DNA of 64,000 nucleotides from DAOTXN01 sp034435435 (lineage in GTDB: Bacteria; Chloroflexota; Anaerolineae; S140-20), in assembly GCA_034435435.1 (NCBI GenBank), contig DAOTXN010000182.1, positions 1 to 64,000 of the forward strand. The letters run 5' to 3'. Of this stretch, positions 52,641 to 59,473 are shown one piece after another. Numbering within the stretch: position 1 is the first letter of the stretch; each line of letters starts with the position of its first letter. The notes beneath the pieces are model-generated. The model was not told where the DNA came from. It was given only the letters and a program-made list of their open reading frames with translations, and searched no databases. Both the position numbers and the translations under genes were made by a program.

Positions 52641-54170
52641 TCACTGCTCCACGGATTTCGCAACGAGAGTCTGGTCGTCTGTTCCGAATATCCCGTGATA
52701 CAAATCGTGGCCATAACTGGTCTCTAGTGGTTCGCCTTCCATCAATTTAAAAGTCCGTGTTCCATCGCTTTGCCTTTCAGCCTGCAGAAAGATGGCGTTC
52801 GCCATTTTTCTGTCATAGAAACTATGCGCCAATGCATACAAATGCGTAACATAGAAAATCTTGATGCGTTTTTCCAATAATGCGCTGGTTATCTGCCTGG
52901 CAATCTCTGAGCCTTCTCTTTCGTTGGTAGCGGCAAATGATTCATTAAACAGCAGCAGGGAATTGGACGTTGCATTGTCTACAATATCGCTCATTCTGCC
53001 GAGTTCTTCATCTAATTTCCCGCTTTCCATCGTAACGTCTTCTTCGCGCTTGTAATGGGTGAAAAGTCCGTCGCAGACATTGGCGCAGAAAGACTCTGCG
53101 GGGACAAACATGCCGCATTGCATCATCAATTGACCCAGACCGATGCTTCGCAAAAATGTTGATTTACCGCCCTGATTGGCGCCCGTGATGATCACGAGGT
53201 CTTTATCGTCGGCGGCCACATCATTACCCACGACTTTGCGTTTCATCGTCAAAGCTAGGCATACGTCGTATAATCCTGTAAAGGAATGTTTTCGTGCGCT
53301 GGAAGCCACAGGCAGAGGAAAAGAGATTGGCTCTCCCATGTGAACCAGTTGTTCGAATAAATTCAAACAACCCATGTAAAACGCCAGTTCCAGCCGCAAG
53401 GCGTTGAGAAAACTGCGAATATGGTCCGCAGACTGGGCGACTGCGTTGGCAACCAGGTTAATAACTCTGTCCTTCAATTCCCCAAGCGCCCTCGCACCGT
53501 GGTCGTCGCGGGGATGGAGAGAAAAGGAATAGACCCGTGATTTCTTGACCAAGACCCGCTTTATCCAATTCTGGTCCTGATGATTGGGTTTGCGAAGGAT
53601 ATGATTGACACCTTCATTCCCTTTTCCTAATTCGGCGCTGAGCAGAACGCCGCCGCGGAATTTCAGCGCCTGGAGATGGTTTTCAACAACGGCAAAATAG
53701 TCGTCGTCTAGTTCCTGCTCAATCATCTCGAAAAACCTCGCAAAACCCTCCGACTCGAATTTAGCGGCATGCTCGTCGGCAATGCTCCTTAGTTTTTTGA
53801 GCAGGACGACAAACATCTCTAGCATTCCTACCGCGCCGCTCAATATCCCGCTGGGGTGCCGGCTGAAAATACCCATCGAGTACTGTTTTTTGTTTTCGAT
53901 GAATTCCATCGGGATGCGGTAAATCTCTCTGACAACGGAAGGATTGTTCAGGCAGTCCTGGAGAACCTCCTGACGGTAACGGATGACGTCCGGGTTGTCT
54001 GACCCGGACAGAACAGCCTGCCTGGCCGTTTCGAATAAAAACCCATCACCGCGCGCCATCGCATTGAACAGTGTATTCAGTTCCAGGTCTTGCGTCAGTT
54101 CCCGCTCATTCGACGGGAGTCTCTGCTGGGGATCGAAATCCCGGTCGCGATACATCAGAAAAACCTTCAC
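52641..54170 (-). CDS. MutS-like ATPase, second of pair
   Basis: 509 aa. Helical core without a mismatch-recognition domain, then a MutS-type ATPase: Walker A GANQGGKSTFLRSIGL near residue 329, Walker B LLLFNESFAAT, where the usual Asp before Glu is Asn. Shares IRYRQEVLQD near residue 62 with its upstream neighbour, showing they are paralogues. ATGA overlap couples the two, suggesting a heterodimer. More A+T-rich than surrounding genes. Role unknown; not a standard mismatch repair MutS. Confidence 0.85.
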   Translation of the reverse strand: MKVFLMYRDRDFDPQQRLPSNERELTQDLELNTLFNAMARGDGFLFETARQAVLSGSDNPDVIRYRQEVLQDCLNNPSVVREIYRIPMEFIENKKQYSMGIFSRHPSGILSGAVGMLEMFVVLLKKLRSIADEHAAKFESEGFARFFEMIEQELDDDYFAVVENHLQALKFRGGVLLSAELGKGNEGVNHILRKPNHQDQNWIKRVLVKKSRVYSFSLHPRDDHGARALGELKDRVINLVANAVAQSADHIRSFLNALRLELAFYMGCLNLFEQLVHMGEPISFPLPVASSARKHSFTGLYDVCLALTMKRKVVGNDVAADDKDLVIITGANQGGKSTFLRSIGLGQLMMQCGMFVPAESFCANVCDGLFTHYKREEDVTMESGKLDEELGRMSDIVDNATSNSLLLFNESFAATNEREGSEIARQITSALLEKRIKIFYVTHLYALAHSFYDRKMANAIFLQAERQSDGTRTFKLMEGEPLETSYGHDLYHGIFGTDDQTLVAKSVEQ

Positions 54171-55702
54171 AGGTTGATGCGCTCCTTGATCTGCTCGTAG
54201 GTCAGGCGGTGCTTTTCAGCAATCGAGAGGGCGTAAGCCAGCCCATCGGCGGGCTTTCTGACGATTTTGAATGTCCGCATGGCCGGATTTTCGGGAACCA
54301 CCGTGCTGACCATGCTGATGGTTTTCTCGCTACAAGACGACAACTCATCAATGAACGTCACCCACACGCCCAGCAAGTCCAGTTTCATCACCCGCGCCAT
54401 AATTCGCTTGCTCAGAAAAATGGCGTCCTTGAGAGTCGTGGACGCGAAAATTTCGTTCAGGATGAGAATGCTGTCTGGCGTGGCGCGGGCGAGGATGTCG
54501 TGAATGCGCACCAGGTCATCCTGCAATTTGCCGCGCAGATTGTGGATGTCTTCCTGCCTGTCGAAATGCGCAAGAATTTGGTCGAACAGAAAGAGCCGCG
54601 CCTCCCGGCCCGGCACGGGACAGCCGAGACTGGCGAGATAGTGCAACTGCCCAAACATGCGGGCGAAAGTGGTTTTGCCGCCCTGATTCGGACCTGAGAC
54701 GACGATGATGCGCTCCGGCCCGCTCAGGGAAAAGTCGTTACAGATCACGGACTTTTCGGTATAAAGCAGGGTGTTCGCCAACGCCAGGTCGAATCCGTCA
54801 TAATCGTACACCTCACGGCTCGTTGCGCTAACCTGCGGGTAACAAAATGCCAGCCCCTTGCGTTTGATGTTGGCGGCGAGTTCCAGATAGGCGACGTAGA
54901 ACTGAATTTCGCGATCAAAAACGCGTATAGTCTCATCCACAAACTGGCTGTGAGCGACGCAAAACTGGTCGAGTGCGGCAAAACGTTCGGGATACAGTCG
55001 GGCGACAAAATCGAGAATCTGCGCCTCGATGTGGTTCATGCCAGACCCTTGTTCAAGGTTAACCTGGTAATCTTTCACCACGCCCTGCTTGAACTTCTCA
55101 AAGGTCTGTTCTACCTCCACGCTGTAATCCGTCTCTCCTTCATACTTACACACCTTCACCCTGCCGCTCCGAATATTCACACAATATTTCACGCCCAACA
55201 GCCCGCCTTTGACCTTTTGCGCCTCCGCAAGCAATGACTGAAATCTGTGGGAGTGAACATAGTTCGTCACATACTCACGGAACGCCAAAAAGCCGCGCGA
55301 TCGCAGGTCCGCAAGGCTCAGATCGCGCGCCAGGTCGGTCACGGCGTCACAATAGACCAGCGCCGCCTCCAGAAACCAGCCTTTTTTGTGGTAATTAAAG
55401 TCCAGTTTCTCCACCAGCCCTAGGTACCGGCGCACGATGATCATTCTCCCGGCAAAGGCGTTGATGTGCGCCATCAGCGCTTCGTCTTCCATATCCCGCA
55501 TCACTTCCTGGCGATAGCGGATGGTCTCGGCGTCGCGCAGGGGCGTGTAAAAAAACGGCTTCAGGTTGTATCCCTCCTTAGGCGCCGTAATGGCGTCTAT
55601 AATCTGATCGAGATTTAAATCAGAAAAAAAGGCAGGCTCTTGAGGATTTTCCGCTTTTATTCTGTCTTCAATCTTTTCATATAGTATGCTGCGAAAAGTC
55701 AT
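54167..55702 (-). CDS. MutS-like ATPase, first of pair
   Basis: 511 aa. Walker A SGPNQGGKTTFARMFGQ at about residue 337; Walker B ILILNEIFASTT again with Asn replacing Asp; conserved IRYRQEVMRD near residue 63. No MutS domain I (mismatch-binding) or HNH/Smr endonuclease is visible. First gene of the operon after the fluoride riboswitch. Composition is A+T-richer than flanking genes, consistent with horizontal arrival. Possibly acts in DNA or nucleoid response, but there is no direct evidence. Confidence 0.85.
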   Translation of the reverse strand: MTFRSILYEKIEDRIKAENPQEPAFFSDLNLDQIIDAITAPKEGYNLKPFFYTPLRDAETIRYRQEVMRDMEDEALMAHINAFAGRMIIVRRYLGLVEKLDFNYHKKGWFLEAALVYCDAVTDLARDLSLADLRSRGFLAFREYVTNYVHSHRFQSLLAEAQKVKGGLLGVKYCVNIRSGRVKVCKYEGETDYSVEVEQTFEKFKQGVVKDYQVNLEQGSGMNHIEAQILDFVARLYPERFAALDQFCVAHSQFVDETIRVFDREIQFYVAYLELAANIKRKGLAFCYPQVSATSREVYDYDGFDLALANTLLYTEKSVICNDFSLSGPERIIVVSGPNQGGKTTFARMFGQLHYLASLGCPVPGREARLFLFDQILAHFDRQEDIHNLRGKLQDDLVRIHDILARATPDSILILNEIFASTTLKDAIFLSKRIMARVMKLDLLGVWVTFIDELSSCSEKTISMVSTVVPENPAMRTFKIVRKPADGLAYALSIAEKHRLTYEQIKERINL

Positions 55703-55797
55703 TCGGCAACCACCCTTGTATAGGGGACCATTCCCCCATGCTCTTTACCCCTTTAGCTCAAGCCGGACTAGATCTGTCATCCAACTCTCTCCGCGAC

Positions 55798-55836
55798 AAA
55801 AAAGCCTCTACCATGTAGCGTGCTACGGGTAGAGGC
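55798..55836 (-). terminator. Riboswitch expression-platform terminator
   Basis: Minus-strand hairpin: GCCTCTACC (55828-55836) pairs with GGTAGAGGC (55804-55812), extended inside by GTAGC/GCTAC, then six T residues (55798-55803). The 5' arm also supplies the pseudoknot strand of the fluoride aptamer, so the two folds exclude each other. Confidence 0.92.
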
Positions 55837-55884
55837 TATCAGCCGGCTGCCCGGCGGTTGATGCACAGCGAGCCTCATCGCTTG
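55828..55884 (-). promoter_or_regulatory. Fluoride (crcB-motif) riboswitch
   Basis: Minus-strand leader begins AAGCGATGAGGCTCGCT: P1 AGCG/CGCT closes a loop with GATGAGGC. P2 is GCCGG-GCAG-CCGGC (55842-55855). The CTGATAGCCTCTACC segment ends the aptamer, and its GCCTC (55832-55836) pairs with GAGGC (55872-55876) to form the pseudoknot. This matches the published fluoride aptamer consensus as I recall it. Fluoride binding should stop the terminator forming and switch on the MutS-like/crcB/DUF190 operon. Confidence 0.9.
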
Positions 55885-55898
55885 GGTTTGTGCGGATA

Positions 55899-55926
55899 AT
55901 TATAACCCAATCTTCCGATGGGTCAA
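55899..55926 (-). promoter_or_regulatory. Promoter of the fluoride operon
   Basis: TTGACC (55921-55926), 16-nt spacer, TATAAT (55899-55904), minus strand. Predicted transcript start near 55892, 8-10 nt before the aptamer. Between the terminator and the first start codon (55703-55797) there is only a leader with a small GGGG/CCCC hairpin and GGTGG near the ATG. Confidence 0.82.
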
Positions 55927-55996
55927 GGCCCGCTTGTGCGCTCGATCTCCTGCGTGCAGACGAGTTCGACGCTGCGCCAGGCCCGGGCCTGGTTTT

Positions 55997-57217
55997 TCAT
56001 AGGGTGACGGGCCGCTGGCAGGCAAAGCAGCGCGCGCCAGGGCCGTGCTCGGCGGTGGGGGCGCGGCACGCGGCGCACGCGACCAGTCGCCCAACCGCCA
56101 GCCAGCGCGGGCGATTTGCCAGCACGTCGGCCGGGGCGAGCGTGTTGTGCAGCGTTATGGCCTGGGTGGGGCAGGCCTGGGCGCAGATGCCGCAGGCGAT
56201 GCACCCGCCGGCGCGCACGCTCAACCCGAAGCGCTCTCCTTGGGTAACGAATCTCAACGCCGCGGTGGGGCAAAAGCGAGCGCACAAGCCGCAGGCAGTG
56301 CAGGCCACGGCGTGAACCTGCACATCGGCCAGCGGCAAGTCGCCGGCCTCAAAGGGCTGCGCGGGCGGCATTTCGGCTTCGTCCCGAGGCTCAGCCCGAG
56401 GGATGCGGCCCAGCGCTTCGAGCAGGCGGCGGCGTTCGGCAGGCAGGTGGTGGGGCAGGCGCTGCGCCACCGGCGCAGGCTTGCCGTTGGCGCGGCCGGC
56501 GGATGAAGAGGTGACGGCCGTATCGGCGGCTTGCCGGGCAGCGTCCTTGAGCGCCGCAAAGAAACCCCGCCGCGACACGGCCGGCTGGTCGCCGGGCAAG
56601 ATGGGAACCACAGCCGGCTTGGGCAGCGCGGGACAACTCGTCGCCGGTTGCAGGGGACGGGCCGCTGAAAGGTCAAACGCGGCCAGAAGCCGGTTGGCCT
56701 GCTGCGCGGCGCGGACGAAATGGGCGCGGTTGCTGCCGATGGGACATTCGGCGCAGGGTCGGTCATCCAGGATGACGGGGCGCGTGCGGGCCATTTCTAT
56801 CCAGTCGGCCAACCCCCATGCGGCCAGACAACGCGGGGCGCGCACGGCCGTCCGGACGCCGACGGGCGCGTCCACCCGCTCACCGCTCACGCGTGGGCAC
56901 ACCAGCAGCGCCGGGCCGGGGTCGAGCAGCTTGAGCGTCTCGGTCAGCAGGTGCGGTTTGTCGGAGGGGTCGCCGAACACGCCGGTGGGACACCGGCGCA
57001 GGCACAGGCCGCAGTGCACACACGCGGCCGCGTCCAGCGTGGGAAGCAGCCCGCCGGAGCGTCCCGGGACGGGCCGGATGGCCTGCGTCGGGCATGCCTG
57101 CCAGCAGGCGGCGCAAGCGGCGGCTTTCCAGCGGGCGTTCAGGCAGTGTTGGGTCTCGACGCTCAACTGTTCGCCCGTGAATGGGGCAGCCAGGGAGACC
57201 AGTGTATCAACGTTCAT
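55997..57217 (-). CDS. Polyferredoxin with four [4Fe-4S] motifs
   Basis: 406 aa. Two clusters near the N-terminus (CAACWQACP, CVHCGLCLRRCP), a middle domain with CPRVSGERVD-like and Cys pairs CAECPIG, an internal twin-Arg-like SRRGFFAALKDAA, then two more clusters (CTACGLCARFCP, CIACGICAQACP) and a C-terminal Cys ribbon (CAAC, CFAC). It starts inside the transporter gene end (11-nt overlap). Probably the cytosolic electron carrier of the respiratory group; partners uncertain. Confidence 0.82.
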   Translation of the reverse strand: MNVDTLVSLAAPFTGEQLSVETQHCLNARWKAAACAACWQACPTQAIRPVPGRSGGLLPTLDAAACVHCGLCLRRCPTGVFGDPSDKPHLLTETLKLLDPGPALLVCPRVSGERVDAPVGVRTAVRAPRCLAAWGLADWIEMARTRPVILDDRPCAECPIGSNRAHFVRAAQQANRLLAAFDLSAARPLQPATSCPALPKPAVVPILPGDQPAVSRRGFFAALKDAARQAADTAVTSSSAGRANGKPAPVAQRLPHHLPAERRRLLEALGRIPRAEPRDEAEMPPAQPFEAGDLPLADVQVHAVACTACGLCARFCPTAALRFVTQGERFGLSVRAGGCIACGICAQACPTQAITLHNTLAPADVLANRPRWLAVGRLVACAACRAPTAEHGPGARCFACQRPVTL

Positions 57218-58364
57218 AGTCCAGCCCGGCGCGCTGCGCAGCCGGCCGCTGTAGCAGGGCGATCCCCAAGTGCGTGGCAACCCCGGCGGCAAAGCCGCTC
57301 GCCAGGTTGCGCGTGAGCCAGGCCGTCGCGGCCACCGCCAGCGCGGGCAGCCATTCGCGCCAGCCGCGCAGGTCACGCGCCAGCAGGCCGTGCTGCACGC
57401 CCACGTAGGCCAGCAGCAAGCCCAGGATGGGAAACGGAACGAGTCGCAGGATCGGGAGCAGCGTCTGGCCGCCCAGCAGGCCCAGCAGCAGGAAAAACAG
57501 GCCCAATATGAGCGGCGCGCCGCCCGTGCGCGCTCCTAACCGATAGTGCGCAGTCAGCCCGCCGCAGCCGTGACACACCGGCACGCCGCCGAACAGGGCC
57601 GCGGCGACGTTACTGATGCCCATGGTGCTCAGCAAGCGCCGCGGCGTGACGTGTTTGGCGGCCGGCCCAAAGTATTGGCGGGCCGCGTCCTGAGTGGCAA
57701 AGACCGAGTTGGCCAGGCTGAGCGGCGCTTGCGGCAGCGCCAGCAACAATAGGCCGGGGATAAAATCCGCCGGGGCGGGCGCGGTGGGTGTGGGCCACGC
57801 TAGGCTGAGGGTCAGGTGGGGCCAGCCGGCGCCGACCACCGTGGCGGCGACACCAAACGAGATCAGGCCGAGCGCCGCCCAATCGGGGCGGGTGAGCAGA
57901 AAAATGCCTGCCGCCAGCAAGCCGCCCAGGATCAGTCTCAGATGGACCGCGCCTGCGGTCCCCGGCGCGCCTAGCAGCGTCCAGGCCGAGCGCAGCAACA
58001 GCAGGGCCAACCCGAGTTGGATGCCGCGCACGACCGGTTTGGGAAACAGCCAGCCGATCCAGTGGGCTGCGTTGCTCAGCGCCAGGCCCAGAAAAATGAG
58101 CGCCATCCACCACGCGCCGGCGTGGACCACGCCCGCCGGCAGGCCCAGCGCCAGCGCCGTGGCCGCCAGCGACTTGAGCGGCTGCACCGGCAGCGGCAGG
58201 CGGTAGGCCCAGGCGTTGAGCAGGTAGGCCAGGCCGATGACCACAAACGCGCTGGCGGCGCTGACGCCGTTGAGTGTGATCAGCGCCAGCGTCAGCGGCA
58301 ATAGCACGCCCAGGTCGCCCAACGCGCCCGAAAGTTCGGCGAGCGTAAAGCGGAAACGGGTCAT
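57207..58364 (-). CDS. MOT1-like molybdate/sulfate transporter
   Basis: 385 aa, about ten helices. N-terminal ELSGALGDLGVLLPLTLALI and the second-half motif VPVCHGCGGLTAHYRLGARTGG are signatures of the MOT1 molybdate branch of the SulP superfamily. Start ATG 58364 overlaps the upstream FmdE-like stop as ATGA. Molybdate supply fits the adjacent molybdopterin oxidoreductase; sulfate remains possible. Confidence 0.85.
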   Translation of the reverse strand: MTRFRFTLAELSGALGDLGVLLPLTLALITLNGVSAASAFVVIGLAYLLNAWAYRLPLPVQPLKSLAATALALGLPAGVVHAGAWWMALIFLGLALSNAAHWIGWLFPKPVVRGIQLGLALLLLRSAWTLLGAPGTAGAVHLRLILGGLLAAGIFLLTRPDWAALGLISFGVAATVVGAGWPHLTLSLAWPTPTAPAPADFIPGLLLLALPQAPLSLANSVFATQDAARQYFGPAAKHVTPRRLLSTMGISNVAAALFGGVPVCHGCGGLTAHYRLGARTGGAPLILGLFFLLLGLLGGQTLLPILRLVPFPILGLLLAYVGVQHGLLARDLRGWREWLPALAVAATAWLTRNLASGFAAGVATHLGIALLQRPAAQRAGLDYER

Positions 58365-58984
58365 ACGGCTATTTGCTCCACCTCCACCGCGGTCAGCAGA
58401 GGCAGGTCTGCCACCAAATGGTAGTAGCTCTGTCCGGCGCAACTGCGGCACAGGGTCATTCCTTCTTGGCGCACCTCGCGCTCGTTCATAATCTCTTCGT
58501 CGCACAGCTCACAGATGGCCTTCCGGCCGGCCCGGCTCAGGATGCGCTCGACGGGGGTCTGGAGTTGCACCGTTTGGGCCGAGAGCAGCACGTCGGCGGG
58601 CATACGCTGATAGCCTAGCAGTTGCGCCTCCCACTTGTTGCGGGCCTCTGGCGCATACATCCAGGCCAGTTGGCGGGTCTCGCGGCGCGGCGCGATGCGC
58701 ACCGCCCGCTCGGTATGCGTGTCTACAAAGGTGGCCGCGACCTTGCCATAGTCTTCGATGCGCATGGTGCGCCGTCCCACCTGGCAACCCGTCGCTACAG
58801 CGATCCCGTCTATGGCGCAGCCATCCGTCTCGGCGATGGTCAGCAAACGCTTGTCAGCTTGGGGCACGTCGAGGCTGAGCAGCTCGCCGGCCCACAGACC
58901 CATGCGCACGCCTAGCACCTGGCGCGGGCAGAGGTGATGGTGCAGGGCCGCGCTGGCTTGGAACAGTTCGTAAAGTGACGGCAT
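58361..58984 (-). CDS. FmdE-like protein in the molybdenum respiratory group
   Basis: 207 aa. FmdE domain with HHHLCPRQVLGVRMGLWAGE and DGCAIDGIAVATGCQVGRRTM; C-terminal zinc-finger Cys pairs CELCDEE and CRSCAGQS. It sits between the cytochrome c and the molybdate transporter genes. Related to the protein at 43457 and the broken copy near 44-46 kb. Association with Mo genes suggests a cofactor or formate-type role, unproven. Confidence 0.85.
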   Translation of the reverse strand: MPSLYELFQASAALHHHLCPRQVLGVRMGLWAGELLSLDVPQADKRLLTIAETDGCAIDGIAVATGCQVGRRTMRIEDYGKVAATFVDTHTERAVRIAPRRETRQLAWMYAPEARNKWEAQLLGYQRMPADVLLSAQTVQLQTPVERILSRAGRKAICELCDEEIMNEREVRQEGMTLCRSCAGQSYYHLVADLPLLTAVEVEQIAV

Positions 58985-59006
58985 GACTTTTCGCTCCTAT
59001 GATACC

Positions 59007-59357
59007 CTATTGGGTCTGATGAGCCAAGATTTCCAAATAGACCAGGATGGCTTTGATCTCCGAGTCCGATAGCCGCATATTGGGCATGCCCCGGGGCGGG
59101 ACAATGAGCGTCCGGCGAACGTCGGCAGCGGGCAGGCGGAGCGCCACGTCGTTCAAGTCGGACGCCAGCGTCGCGCCAGCGTCGCCGATGGTGTGGCATT
59201 TGCGGCAGCCGTATTTGTCTATCAACGCCGCGCCGGTCTGCGCCGACACGTCTACTCGCTTGGTCAGGTTCAGCCACCAGCGCGGCGGCGCCACGATGAG
59301 CCATAGCAACAGGATCGCCAGGCCGCCCAGCGCCAGTATAACGCCCTTTTTCATCAT
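59007..59357 (-). CDS. Membrane-anchored monohaem cytochrome c
   Basis: 116 aa. N-terminal hydrophobic helix (VILALGGLAILLLWLIV) anchors it outside the membrane; haem site CRKCH at about residue 50; candidate Met ligand in PPRGMPNMRLSD. Length fits class I cytochrome c. Likely transfers electrons between the NrfD/molybdoenzyme complex and the respiratory chain. Confidence 0.88.
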   Translation of the reverse strand: MMKKGVILALGGLAILLLWLIVAPPRWWLNLTKRVDVSAQTGAALIDKYGCRKCHTIGDAGATLASDLNDVALRLPAADVRRTLIVPPRGMPNMRLSDSEIKAILVYLEILAHQTQ

Positions 59358-59376
59358 CCCGTCGCTCGCCTATTAT

Positions 59377-59469
59377 CGTAGTAACGACTTTAGTCGTGTG
59401 CCGCGTAATCTGCGACCAAAGTCGCTACTACGAGCTACGAGCTTGCGACTAAAGTCGCTACTACGAGCT
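59377..59469. repeat. Inverted and direct repeats between cytochrome and molybdoenzyme genes
   Basis: A 25-nt unit (GCGACYAAAGTCGCTACTAC + GAGCT) occurs at 59412-59436 and 59445-59469. An inverted copy CGTAGTAACGACTTTAGTCG lies at 59377-59396 (one mismatch), so the region can fold into alternative hairpins. Just two units: not a CRISPR. It fills nearly all the gap. Confidence 0.8.
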
Positions 59470-59473
59470 TGCG

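Noticed and set aside
59412..59469. Possible CRISPR array
   Set aside because: Only two repeat units separated by 8 nt and an inverted copy; no spacers of uniform length and no cas genes in the window.
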